Part shown: positions 12,303 through 23,857 of the stretch, in pieces
How the letters are laid out: every line of letters begins with the position of its first letter
How positions within the stretch are numbered: the stretch's first letter is position 1
Source: Ehretia macrophylla
Taxonomy: Eukaryota > Streptophyta > Magnoliopsida > Boraginales > Ehretiaceae
Length of the DNA: 64,000 nucleotides
Direction: 5' to 3'
NCBI GenBank assembly: GCA_037974665.1
Contig: CM075764.1
Span: 120,962,325 to 121,026,324 of the forward strand
The notes under the pieces: generated by a model
What the model was told of the DNA's origin: nothing
The model's database searches: none
What the model saw: only the letters and a program-made list of their open reading frames with translations
Program-made: the position numbers and the translations under genes

Positions 12303-13090
12303 ATAGGTTTCTCCCAGAGTATGTACATAGATAAGGTGTTAAAGAGGTTTAACATGCATGATTCTAAAAGGGGGCTGTTACCTTTTAGACATGGCATTCA
12401 TCTCTCTAGGGCTATGAGTCCTAAGACAGCTGAAGAAAGAGAGAGGATGAATAGAATTTCATATGCTTCAGCAATTAGAAGCCTTATGTATGCTATGCTA
12501 TGTACTAGGCCTGATATCGCTCATGCTGTAAGTGTTACTAGCAGATATCAGTCAGATCCAGGTGAGGAACACTGGATAACAGTCAAGAATATCCTGAAGT
12601 ACCTGAATAGGACTAAGGGTATGGTCTTGGTATATGGAGGAGGGGAATTGAAAATCAAGGGTTTCACTCGGATTTTCAGTCTAATGTGGATGATCGTAAA
12701 TCCACATCTGGATTCATTTTCGTTTGTAATGGTGGAGCGGTCAGTTGGAAGAGTTCCAAACAGAGTACGACTGCAGATTCCATTACAGAAGCCGAATACA
12801 TCGTAGCATCAGATGCAACAAAAGAGGCAATTTGGATCAAGAAGTTCGTCTCGAAACTCGGAGTGGTTCCCTCAATTGAGGTCGCAATGCCTTTACATTG
12901 TGATAATAATGGAGCGATAGCACAAGCTAAGGAACCAACGTCTCACCAAAAATCCAAACACATAGAGAGGCGTTACCACATTATCCGAGAAATTATGGGA
13001 AGAGGTGACATAGTGATGCAGAAAGTAGCTTCAGTAGATAACATTGCTAATCCGTTGACCAAGGCTCTGACTAAGCAGTCTTTGGATTGA
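12303..13090 (+). pseudogene. Copia reverse transcriptase C-terminal end and RNase H, broken
   Basis: The copia frame resumes at the target duplication with SQSMYIDKVLKRFNM and continues through SYASAIRSLMYAM and CTRPDIAHAV to a one-base frameshift near 12670. The RNase H part then runs in the next frame (from about 12680): VDDRKSTSGFIFVCNGGAVSW, TEAEY with the catalytic Glu, LHCDNNGAIA with an Asp, and KHIERRYHIIRE. It ends with a stop at 13088-13090, before the polypurine tract. Confidence 0.93.
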
Positions 13091-13149
13091 CACTTAGAGG
13101 AGATGGGTATGAGATACCATTCTGATTGACTTTAGTGCAAGTGGGAGAT

Positions 13150-14628
13150 TGTTAGGAATAATGCTTAAAAGTCAATAAATTGTATTTTGTGAATTATGGA
13201 TAATGTACTATTTAATTTATTAATTCATTTAATATGGACAATTTATTTATTTATTATAAATGTTTTGATTAAATAAATAAAGTCCTTATAATACTATTTA
13301 TAGATTCTATCCTTAGGAGTAAGGATATGAGTGACGGAATCTATAATCATAAATATATTCTAAAAGTTATCCCCGATCATAGGATAAACTAATTGGGCAT
13401 TAGTTTATCCAGATAGATCGGATTACAGTCTACTAACCAAATTTTATGAGATATTAATTTGGGCGATTAGTCTCATGTCGTTTTAGTGGATGTATAGGTA
13501 CTTGTTACGAACAAGTGACTAGACTTGACCACCAATGCAATGAATTACATGGAATGTCGATAGTTCATTGTATTACGTAATTATGCGATTAATCCTCAGA
13601 CCTGAGACACCACGGTTATCTCATGATTTGGGATATCATAATTTGCTGGTACAATTAAACTAGTCCTAATCACGGATTAGACAATGTACTAAGTGGTTAT
13701 GTCCTATTCTGTCATGGAGGTATGTGTGTGTAGATACGGGAACTGTCAATTGAGAATCCTATGCGATCTAATTAATTTAGTAACTAGAAATCCTTGGCCA
13801 AGGAAGAATAGTTGAAGTCATTCCACGGATTATTCATTAGTTACTAATTAAATAGATTATGGCATATGATCAAGTAATAGAGTTTGACGACCTAATCCAT
13901 GACTCTGGCTTGATCAGGATAATTAAGACAGTACTATTTGATTGCATAGAAATTACTAAATAGGTTCGTATACTTGCACTTCATCTTTAATTAGGTAATC
14001 GCGATATAATGCTAGGTGTCACTCGCGATTTGTTAATTTATTAGAAGGAGTTCTAATTTAATTAATTAGTTGAATTAATTATTCGTTGCCGATTAATTAT
14101 GAACCCGAGAGGTCACACACAAATAGAATTTGTAGATTAATTGGATTAGAGAAAAGATTAAATTAAATTTAGGATCATCCTAAATTTTAATTTAATTGGA
14201 CTCGTAGTAATTAGATGGTGATCTGATTATTATGGAATCCAAGACTGGTTATTTTAAGACCAGTCCATATATGACCCTAGGTCATATGTGTTCCCTATAT
14301 ATAGTAGTGTTCTGACAGAGGAAAAGCTAGCACAATTTTATCAGTCAGAAAAATATATAGGATTTCTCTAGAAAACCTAGTAGGGTAGAAATCCAATTAG
14401 CAAGCGCGGATTCTCTGTGGATCAATTTTGGAGGCTTCACACGTAAGGAACTTGATTCAGATTCTACATAGAACTACGCTTCAAGAGATAATCCTAGAAC
14501 TATCGCAGGTTTAATTTAATTAGATTAAATTATTATTTGATTTAAATCTGCGTAATTAAACATGAACGGATACATGATTAAATTTTCAGCTACGCAATTA
14601 TTTTAATTGTCATATATATTTTCCAACA
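13150..14628 (+). repeat. 3' LTR of the copia element
   Basis: The LTR starts TGTTAGGAATAATGC immediately after the purine-rich GCAAGTGGGAGAT and ends TTTTCCAACA, giving the TG...CA ends of copia LTRs. A TATATATAG box near 14298-14306 could be its core promoter. The partner 5' LTR is not in the window, so neither length nor divergence can be checked here. It ends inside an intron of a MATH pseudogene. Confidence 0.85.
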
Positions 14629-14697
14629 CAATTGATCATGATTTATTCCTGAAAGAAAAAAATAAATTGATCTTTAGATAATTATAAAGTTATGTAC

Positions 14698-16432
14698 ATT
14701 TCCCAAAGTAATGTTTAGCATAAATTTGGTCCAGTATGCATAAGGTAAACTCCGCATGAATTTGTGTTTCTGGAGGAAGGCTTGTTGGATCAGCCAATGC
14801 CAGATATAGAAATATGTAATTGCTTGTTCCACTGCCCTTTCCTTTAGGATATATATTTATCTTCCTGCAACAACAAATAACAATTAGTCTCACTGTTAAG
14901 ATAGAAAATCTGGAGAGCTTGACTAGGTTGTTTGATTGGACTGGATCCTGCAAAAGGAACGCTATGAGTTGAGTCCACGTTATTTCTCCGACGATCAAGT
15001 TAGTTTATTTCTTGATGAAGAAGAAAGATAAGTTTAAAGAAAAGTATATGGAATATATGAGTTACCTTTTTCTGAGTGTGAGAGTATTATTTATACATTT
15101 GTGAGAGATTCTGTTTTGTCTTTCTTATCTGATTCTCTGCAATTGCGTCAAAGTTAGTTACAATAACTTTTTCTAAGGTCTCTAGGATATGTTTTCACTC
15201 TCGAGCCCTCAAATGCTAGCTGACTGTAACATCTCTAACCTCGGGCCTCGGAGAAGGTGGACCTCGGGCCGAGGTTGACTATGAGCCTCCCCTTATATTT
15301 CATCTCAGGGGTATATCAGTAATTGTGTCTGGAGTCGGAAATTTCCTTCATATCACTCACGTAATGTTCTTCCGTTATAAATATTATATTAATTGAAAAG
15401 TGTTGAGACACATTTAAAATATATCAATGGCTCACCATTTGTGATCTCTAATATTGAAAGGCTTGGACTCATCACATTCAGGATTTAAATTGGAGAAGTT
15501 GAGTATTCTCCAAGTATGCTTATTGCTAATCGGGTCCTTTATCATAGATAAAACCTCTCCTTTTCCAGTAATTTTTTCGTGGCAGACGTAGGCCTCTGCT
15601 TCAAATACGCAAGTGTCGTTGACAAGATATCCATTAGAAGGATCATTAAGAGTCGTAAGTGGAATGAGTTTATCGAAGCCCCCATTCAGATTTCAGGCGA
15701 TGAAAATGTCTTCCTTTCTCGACAGTGTCTAATTATTAAGCAAAAACATATATGTACAATTATATAGGTTAATTTACATATGAGAAAAATATATATAATT
15801 CGAAATATGAAAGCAAAAAAGTGAATCAAGACAAATGTTTCAATGATTAATAATAAAATAAAATTTTCAAGTGAAAATAAAAGAGATAATATTACCTTGA
15901 ACTACTAAATAGCAATCATTGATTTGGTCAAGCAAGAAAAAGCGGAAAACTGCATGGACCTCCTATCCAGGACAAGCTGGAGAAGTATTGGTTTCTTCTA
16001 CTATCATCAGTATACAGAGATATGATCGTTAATATTTTTGTTCTTGTTTCCATTTGGATAAATACTTAATTTCCTGAAAATTACAAGATTAGCTTAATTG
16101 GTTACAGACGACTGATGATTCCCCTGATCAACTAAAGTCCACAATATATAAGCTAATATATATATATATACCATTCGTAGCCATCAGCTTCAAATTGACT
16201 TGTCGTGTATTTGTCTATATTGTGTTTTGCTAGTGATGAAGATGATTGAATTTTGACGATATAGTGGCTTGGTGGTGAATTGGAGATTGATCTTGAAATC
16301 CCTGTATATATAAAAATTAAATTATATAAATTAATTAAGGAAAGAGCAAAAAGAAGGCTGATTATATATATATGGAAGATCGAACATACCATCTTGGTCA
16401 CCCAAGGTAAGATGAGCCATTGCGAGAGACAT
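14698..16432 (-). pseudogene. TRAF-like (double MATH domain) protein gene, broken and truncated
   Basis: Five exons can be read on the minus strand: 16390-16432, 16172-16301, 15896-16073, 15436-15728 and 14698-14864, all with GT-AG introns in phase. They spell the N-terminal MATH domain (SPPSHYIVKIQS, FEADGYEW, LSIYPNGNKN, EVHAVFRFFLLDQ, LVVQ, WGFDKLIPL, NDPSNGYLVNDTCVFEAEAYVC) and the first half of a second one (HTWRILNFS, INIYPKGKGSGT, YLALADPTSLPP, FTLCILDQIYAKHYFGK). The family is plant TRAF-like MATH proteins, probable protein-interaction adaptors. It is broken: a lost base near 16010, TGG to TAG at 15963-15965, and an extra G (C run at 15679-15683) shift or stop the frame. The 3' exons are missing because the copia LTR ends 69 bases downstream in the next intron. 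Confidence 0.88.
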
Positions 16433-16490
16433 GGAAGAATGGCACATGTATGTATGTATATATGCTTATAATAATTAATTATTAGCTTAG

Positions 16491-16823
16491 CCATCCTCAA
16501 TGGATTTTTTAAATGCAAAACTTTCTTAATTTAGATATTTTTAGAGACTCCAGTCTCTAAAAATAACACTATTCATGACTAAAGTACGTGGAGTCCATCA
16601 CTTTTGGCTTAAAAGATGCTAAAATAGAGACTCAGTCTTTATTTTCTTTCACAAATTTGTTAAAGAAAATAAAGACTGTGTCTCTATATTGACATCTTTT
16701 AAGCTAAAAGTGATGGACCCCACATATTTTTGCCATGAATAATATTATTTTTAGAGATTGGGGTCTCTAAAAATATCCAAATTAAAAAAAATTTACATTT
16801 TAGAGGCTCCATTGACGATAGTC
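16491..16823. mobile_element. Fold-back MITE of about 330 bases
   Basis: Almost the whole segment is one inverted repeat with arms of about 155 bases around a short loop (CACAAATTTGTTA). Outer ends are CCATCCTCAATGGA on the left and TCCATTGACGATAG on the right. The arms share ATTTTTAGAGACT, CATCACTTTTGGCTTAAAAGATG and AGACTNNGTCTTTATTTTCTTT in inverted order. It lies just upstream of the MATH pseudogene start. The superfamily is unclear (Mutator-like is a guess). Confidence 0.75.
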
Positions 16824-16924
16824 TTACAAATTAATGAGGTGGTGTATTTAAGCACGACTGGGATCCAAGAAAACTAGGTGTAAGTGTGTAATTAAAAGGA
16901 GCTCATGATCCTTTGCTTAAACTA

Positions 16925-17489
16925 TAGTATAACCTCTTTAAATTAATACTCAATAAATTAATAATCTCTTTTAAATAATAAAAAATTTCGGTTCCGACTT
17001 GGGACCAGTGCAAAAAAATAATAATTTTAATAAAATTATAAGATAGTACATTTAAAATATTTTCTTTGTATTTTATCAACTTAAATATTTCATAAATTAA
17101 TAATTAACTAAAAAGTACATAATAAATTGACTATGAAGTTTTCTAAAAAATATGAATCAAGAGTAACTTGTCTTTTGTTAAACTTCAAATCTAACTGAAT
17201 CACATCTTTAATTGTGCGCAATGCACCTAAAAGTTATAATCCTACTAAATTAGATTTTTATCTTCTATTTTCATTAGATTTTTCTACTTGTCTTTTCAAA
17301 TTGACCTGAAAAAATATGAGTCGCTTTTAAAAAAAAAAAGATACCATAAATATAAAATGTTTACTATTAAGCTAAAAAAATCAAATATCTCAATAAATTA
17401 ATAATTATTAATTTATCAATAAATTAATATCTTGTTAAATTAATAAAATTTAGCGATCCCAACATTATTAATTTAAAGAAGTTATACTG
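16925..17489. mobile_element. Emigrant-like (pogo/mariner) MITE
   Basis: The terminal inverted repeats are TAGTATAACCTCTTTAAATT on the left and, reverse-complemented, CAGTATAACTTCTTTAAATT on the right, flanked by TA on both sides. This resembles the known Emigrant terminus (CAGTAAAACCTCTATAAATT) with a TA duplication. The 565-base body is AT-rich, contains subterminal CAATAAATTAATA repeats, and has no coding region. Confidence 0.72.
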
Positions 17490-18066
17490 TAATTTGCTTG
17501 TTTTCCATCCAAGGAACAAGAACCTCCTTTCTTAAGAATATTTAATTTTATGCATACAATTTTTGCATCAAGCTCAAGAAAGTATATTAATTTATTCATT
17601 ATTGCTGATCCAATATATTAAATGTCTTTTGCTTCCTGCAGTAGTAGTTGAGGGCAAAAGAAATTAAAGATTCTTAATTAAAGGAGACTTCCTCGTTTGG
17701 GGGCAAAATGTATATTCTTAATTACCACCATCCAACACTTGCTCATCATCATCAGAAATCTTAATACTGGTTAATAGATACATTGGTTTAGCAAATGATT
17801 GATGTAGGTAAATAAATAAATAAATAAATAAAGTAACATGAATATGTGAATCGAATATAGGGAAATTAGATTAGAAGAAAAAGCTTCCTGTTATAAAGTT
17901 TATATAGAGAACAATACAATATGCCATATTATTTCACCCAAAAAAAAGAACAAGAAAAGAAAGATCATCATGGATGAGTCAAAGTGAATGGATTCCTCTC
18001 ACGTCATTAAGATAGTACAGATTTGCCATAGCTTTATAGAAGAATTTTCCATATCTTCGTATGTTG
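17490..18066. other. Non-coding AT-rich stretch
   Basis: There is no gene or clear element. A short (AAAT)n run lies at about 17810-17832. The stretch leads up to the left arm of the large palindrome. Confidence 0.6.
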
Positions 18067-18376
18067 TGTTCAACACATGGCAGTGGGACCCGCTGTATTT
18101 AATGTGTAGTAATTCATTTGATTTAAATAAGTTAAGAAAAAGTCTATTACACCCTTGCACATATGATATTGTGGATCCTTGTTATTTAATAAGATTAGAT
18201 TGAGATGATATGACGTGTAAGGCCAAATGTCCATTCTACCCCATATTATAAACAAAAATGTCCATTACGCCCTTGTAGTATATATTTTAAAATATATCAG
18301 TAAAGATAAAATAATAACCAAAATTACTTAATTATCCTTATTATTTAAGGAAAATCTTTATTATTATTATTTTTTA

Positions 18377-18850
18377 ATGAAATTCTTTTTTTTTATTATT
18401 CTTCTTCCTCCTCCACCTTCCATCTTCCACCTTCTACCATCGCCAAACACCGCCACAAATCACACACAGCACACAACACACAGCACGCACGCACCCACAC
18501 ACACAACTCTTCTACGGCCTGAATCCTCAATCAAGCTCTTCTGCAGCCTGAATCCTCTTCATCGTCTTCCACGAGATCCAGATCCAAATCCAGATCTAGA
18601 TCTTGGACCAGGATACTTCGAGAACTGCAGCCTCAAATAGGCAGAATCTATATCATGTTAATGAAATTATTATTTTTTACTCTTCTTCCTCCTCCACCTT
18701 CCACCACTGCCAAACACCGCCACAGAACACATACAACACACAACATACACACACCCACAACACACAGCACACACACACACACGGCACACACAACACCACC
18801 CAAATAAATGAATATATTGTTTTGTGCCTTATTCATGTGAAAAATGGGTC
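18377..18850. repeat. Duplicated TTC/CA-rich segment in the left palindrome arm
   Basis: A block starting AATGAAATT, then T- and CTTCCTCCTCCACCTTCCA-rich sequence, CGCCAAACACCGCCACA and a (CACA)-rich tail occurs twice in direct order (about 18376-18520 and 18659-18805). The right arm carries the inverse pair at about 22890-23050 and 23200-23345. The open frames through it are low complexity (His, Thr, Pro) and are not genes. Confidence 0.75.
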
Positions 18851-19211
18851 TTGAATAGATGTTTAGTGGTGGAGGCTTGGGTGAGGCCCATTGTAGGTGG
18901 TGCACAGTGATGATGTTGGCTATGGTGTTTGGGATGGCTTATCTTGGGGGTGTTATAGAGGTGTTGTGTCTGTGTGTTTATTGTCTGGCGTGTGAGTATA
19001 GTTATGTTGTTTCTGTGAGCCCGCATGGTGTGAAAAAATGGTGGAGATGAAGAGGTGGTGGACGGTGGTGGGTGAAAGATGGGGGAAATGGTGGGGAGGA
19101 TTGAGGATCTTTGTGAGAAGGAATGATAATATAATTTGCAAAAATTTGATGCTATGTTTATAATTTGCAAATCTGCCACAGAATGGACCTTTTTTTTTTT
19201 AATTTAGTATT

Positions 19212-20325
19212 AATGTGTAACTAATTATAAATAAATTTAAAATAATTGATTTCACCAAACAAATTTAAACAATATAGTATAGATTTATATATAGATATAG
19301 ATTAAAGATTATGGTGGTAAATGACTAATATGTTAAGGTTGACTTGAGTCCAGTGTTAATAAGTGGTTATTTTTAAAATAAATGGTTAATAAGTGTCACT
19401 TGATGTAAATATTAGGGGTAGTATATGAATTTAACCCAAAAAAAAATTGATATATTATCCAATTAAAAAAAACAAATAAAATTTTGATAAAATTACTATT
19501 ATACCCCAAAAATATGTTAAGTTTTTAACAGTTAGTTAATGTTAGGGATTAATTGGAAGATTTTGTATACAAAAAGGACTAATGGATATATTTTTGCAAA
19601 CAATAGGGATTAACTACAACACTTTTGTAAACAATAGGGATCAATGGTAAGACTTTTGGAAATAATAGATAGATTAACCACATGATTTTTAAAATAATAG
19701 AGACTAATAGTGTGGCTTTTGCAAACACTAGGGGACTAATCATGGGACTCTCAAAAATTCCATATAACATAAGTTTATAAACAAGAAAATTTAACTTATA
19801 ATTATATACTATTTTCTTTTGATTTCAAAATTTATCCAATAAGAAATTCACTAACTATAAATCTAGTTTAAGTTCAATACCTAACACGGTTTTCAATCGC
19901 TTTTTTTGTGTGGACGGTTTTCAATAGCTCATATACTTTATTATGTTCAATTTAAATTATCTTTGAAATATAAATTTAACATTCAAGTACAAATTAGTCT
20001 AATTTTTAAGAATTATATTCCGGATCATATTAATCATTTACCACCATATTTTCATTACTCATTTATCGCGTTCTATATGTATGCTTATTTAACAAGTCAA
20101 AAGAAAAGAGAATAAAAATAAAAATCTGTTATTTGGACATGCCAAATAAGCATACATATAAATAGAAAGTGATAATTAAAATACGAAAATGGAATAGTAT
20201 CTAGTAACACTAAAAAGAAAACGTTTACATCTATAATCTTTAATCTATATCTATATATAAATCTATACTATATTGTTTAAATTTATTTGGTGAAATCAAT
20301 TATTTTAAATTTATTTATAATTAAA
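19212..20325. repeat. Smaller inverted-repeat element nested in the left arm
   Basis: About 100 bases at 19212-19311 (AATTGATTTCACCAAACAAA then ATAGTATAGATTTATATATAG) are repeated in inverse order at about 20232-20325. The same pair lies in the right arm (about 21372-21446 and 22370-22460), so this approximately 100-base block exists four times. This suggests a roughly 1.1-kb element that was already inside the unit when the palindrome formed. Confidence 0.7.
19553..19765. repeat. Short tandem repeat with unit about 38 bases
   Basis: About five to six diverged copies of a unit like TTTTGCAAACAATAGGGATT-AA follow each other, each ending in a purine-rich AGGGA/GACTAAT phrase. The inverse array lies in the right arm at about 21915-22125. 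Such phrases are common in terminal regions of plant MULE-like elements, but no identity is claimed. Confidence 0.6.
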
Positions 20326-20476
20326 ATGACTATATATACTATAGTATACTAGAACATTCTTATTATGAATATTAACTTTAGCGAAAAAATATATGGTACA
20401 ACAATACAATTTAAAGTACAGAGTATCTTATATAAGTACAATTATAATCAAGTTGTTTAATTTTGTTTATAATTAA

Positions 20477-21206
20477 AATGACTACATAAAACTATAGTAT
20501 ACTCGGACATTTTTATTATGAACACTATATCTTAGCGAAAAAAATATATGGTATAACAATACAATTTATAATTGAATTGCATTTTGTGATAGCACTACCA
20601 CATTTGTTTCGTGTAACGAACAGCCTGAAGCTCCAAAACGGTAATGGTGATGCTTGATGACGGGACGAAGTCATTGAATTGATGATTAAAGAAGATAAAG
20701 AGATTATTTTTTTCCCCTAAAGTAGAAGAGAAAGTTTAAAAAAAGAGGAGATAAAATAAATACTTTGAATGTGGTTGAGGAGAAATTTGAGTAAGTAAGA
20801 TTGAGTCTAACTTTTTTGAAAATGATCAAAGGGGTAAAAAAATGTTATTTTCCATAAATTATTGAATGGCAAAATAAACATTTTAATCCCTTATAAACTG
20901 ATATTATTTTGTGTTATGGATCCCATGGACCACGACTTTAAATTAGAAATTCATTTTTTAACAGTAAAGTGAATAATAAGTTAATTCTGAAACAGTAGGC
21001 TTTTAAATTTTATATTTTCATATTAAAGAGATAATTAAAATTTTAGTTTTTTAATAGTAAACTTAAAATTTTAGTTTTTTTAACAGAAAAGAGAATAAAT
21101 GATTTTGTCTGTCAATTTGATGCTAAGGGATATCCCTAGCATAGCGGCAAACAATTTGAAATCCAAACTAAAGGTCTCATGTTCAATTCTTGCCAAAGCA
21201 ACTTAA
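20477..21206. other. Palindrome spacer
   Basis: This is the unique sequence between the arms. It has no open frame of note. Near its right end (about 21126-21202) is a stretch resembling the tRNA-derived head of a plant SINE, with a B-box-like GGTCTCATGTTCAATTC and an A-box-like TAGCATAGCGG about 40 bases before it. The rest is AT-rich. Confidence 0.6.
21126..21202 (+). repeat. Possible tRNA-derived SINE head
   Basis: TAGCATAGCGGC (about 21138) resembles an A box, and GGTCTCATGTTCAATTCTT (about 21173) resembles the B box plus flank typical of plant SINEs. The expected SINE body and T-rich 3' end do not follow because the palindrome arm begins. It could also be a decayed tRNA gene or a chance match. 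Confidence 0.35.
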
Positions 21207-23857
21207 AATTTTAGTTTTAATTATAAACAAAATTAAGCAACTTGATTATAATTGTACTTATATATGATACTTTGTTATACTACTTTAAATTGTATTGTTA
21301 TACCATATATTTTTTTGCTAAAGTTAATATTCATAATAAGAATGTTCTAGTATACTATAGTATATATAGTCATTTTAATTATAAATAAATTCAAATAAAT
21401 TTAAACAATATAGTATAGATTTATATATAGATATAGATTAAAGATTATAGATGTAAACGTGTTCTTTTTAGTGTTATTAGATACTATTCCATTTTCATAT
21501 TTTAATTATCACTTTCTATTTATAAGTATGCTTAGTTGGCATGTCCAAATAACAAATTTTTATTTTTATTCTCTCTTCTTTTGACTTGTTAAGTAACCAT
21601 ACACATAGAACGCGATAAATGAGTAATAAAAATATGGTGGTAAATGACTAATATGATCCGAAATATAATTCTTAAAAATTAGACTAATTTGTACTTGAAT
21701 GTTAAATTTATATTTCAAAGATAATTTAAATTGAACATAATAAAGTATATGAGCTATTGAAAACTGTCCACAAAAAAAAGTGATTGAAAACCGTGTTAAG
21801 TATTGAACTTAAACTAGATTTATAGTTAGTGAATTTCTTATTGGATAAATTTTGAAATCAAAAGAAAATAGTATATAATTATAAGTTAAATTTTCTTGTT
21901 TATAAACTTATGTTATATGGAATTTTTGAAAGTCCCATGATTAGTCCCCTAGTGTTTGCAAAAGTCACACTATTAGTCTGTATTATTTTAAAAATCATGT
22001 GGTTAGTCTCTCTATTATTTCCAAAAGTCTCACTATTGATCTCTGTTGTTTACAAAAGTCTTGTCGTTAATCCCTATTGTTTGCAAAAATATATCCATTA
22101 GTCCTTATTGTATAAAAAGTCTTCCAATTAATCCGTAACATTAACTAACTGTTAAAAACTTAACAGATTTGAGGGGTATAATAGTAATTTTATCAAAATT
22201 TTATTTGTTTTTTTTTTAATTGGATAATTTATCAATTTTTTTTTGATTAAATTCAGATACTACACCTAATATTTACATCAAGTGACACTTATTAACCCTC
22301 TCTTTTAAAAATAAACACTTATTAACCCTAGACTCAAGTCAACCTTAACATATTAGTCATTTACCCTCATAATCTTTAATCTATATCTATATATAAATCT
22401 ATACTATATTGTTTAAATTTGTTTGGTGAAGTCAATTATTTTAAATTTATTTATAATTAGTAATTACACATTAATACTAAATTAAAAAAAAAAAAAGATT
22501 CATTTGTTCTTTCACGTGGCAGTGGCAGATTTGCAAATTATAAACATAGCATCAAATTCTTGCAAATTATATTATCACTCATTCTCACAAAGATCCTCCA
22601 TTCTCCCTACCATTTCCTCCATCTTTCACCCACCACCGTCCACTACCTCTTCATCTCCACCATTTTTTTACACCATGCGGGCTCACAGAAACAACATAAC
22701 TATACTCACACACCAGACAATAAACACACAGACACAACCCCTCTACAACACCCCCAAGATAAGCCATCCCAAACACCATAGCCAACATCATCACTACGCA
22801 CTACCTACAACGGCCCTCACCCAGGCCGCCACCACTAAACATCTGTTCAAGACCCATTTTTCACATGAATAAGGCACAAAACAATATATTCATTTATTTG
22901 GGTGGTGTTGTGTGTGCCGTGTGTGTGTGTTGTGTGTTGTGGGTGTGTGTGTGATGTGTGTTGTGTGTTGTACGTGTTCTGTGTCAGTGTTTGGCGGCTG
23001 TGGAAGGTGGAGGAAGAAGAAGAATAAAATAAAAAAAGAATTTCATTAACATGATATAGATTCTGCCTATTTGAGGTTGCAGTTCTCGAAGTATTCGGGT
23101 CCAAGATCTGGATCTGGATCCTGTGGAAGACGATGAAGAGGATTCAGGCTACAGAAGAGAGTGATTAAGGATTCAGGCTGTAGAAAAGTTGTGTGTGTGG
23201 GTGTATGCGTGCTGTGTGTTGTGTGCTGTGTGTGATTTGTGGCGGTGTTTGGCGATGGTAGAAGGTGGAAGGTGGAAGGTGGAAGGTGGAAGGTGGAGGA
23301 TGGAAGAGGAAGAAGAGTAATAAAAAAAAAGAATTTTATTAAAAAATATTAATAAAAAAGATTTTTCTTAAATAATAAGGATAATTAAGTAATTTTGGGT
23401 ATTATTTTATCTGATATATTTTAAAATATATACTACAAGAACGTAATAGACATTTTTATTATATGGGACATAATGGACATTTGGCTTTGCACATCATATT
23501 ATCTCAATCTAATCTTATTAAATGTCAAAGACCTACAATGCTACATGTACAAAAGTGTAATAGACTTTTTTTTTTAACTTATTTAAAACAAATGGATTAT
23601 TACACATTAAATGCAACAGAATCCACTACCACATGTTGAACTTAACTTATTTTTTATATTACGTGTCGAGTTTATGTGACTGTGATAAATTTGTCACAAG
23701 CTCATAGAAGAACAACCAGATATATTTAGATATTTGGAGATGACGAAAACAGCCTTTGTTGTGAGGGTAGTAGTAAATCAACTACGTACCACCTGTCCTG
23801 GGTGCATCGACTGCAGAGTTATCCATCATCCTACAGACACCTACAGAGATCCAAATA

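Larger units (their letters stand above)
1104..14628 (+). mobile_element. Ty1-copia LTR retrotransposon, decayed, split by a nested LTR element
   Basis: The domain order is gag with CCHC zinc knuckle, protease (DSGA), integrase, reverse transcriptase (YVDD) and RNase H, which is the Ty1-copia order (integrase before reverse transcriptase). Then come a polypurine tract (AAGTGGGAGA near 13139-13148) and a 1479-base 3' LTR. An 8-kb element at 4240-12302 interrupts the reverse transcriptase; removing it together with one copy of its target duplication lets the reading frame continue exactly. The frame is otherwise broken by several stops and at least four frameshifts, so it cannot make a polyprotein. 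No 5' LTR is in the window. Confidence 0.93.
18067..23646. repeat. Large imperfect palindrome (about 2.4-kb inverted arms, 0.7-kb spacer)
   Basis: The left arm (about 18067-20476) and right arm (about 21207-23646) are reverse complements along their whole length with scattered mismatches and small indels. Paired landmarks are GTTCAACACATGGCAGTGG near 18069 with its inverse near 23622; CA-rich tracts at 18450-18810 and 22900-23240; a 190-base stretch at 19579-19770 that reads as the same peptide as 21910-22101 on the other strand; and CAAGTTGTTTAATTTTG near 20449 with its inverse near 21228. No transposase is recognisable. It could be a fold-back transposon or a duplication formed by rearrangement. 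No target duplication was identified with confidence. Confidence 0.93.

Noticed and set aside
15579-15767. 62-codon plus-strand frame
   Set aside because: It is antisense to exon 4 of the MATH pseudogene.
18377-19179. Overlapping open frames on both strands with His, Thr and Pro repeats
   Set aside because: They run through CA-rich low-complexity sequence duplicated in both palindrome arms; mirrored frames occur in the right arm.
18067-23646. A gene pair or protein-coding transposon inside the palindrome
   Set aside because: No frame with transposase, helicase or other known motifs was found in either arm or the spacer.
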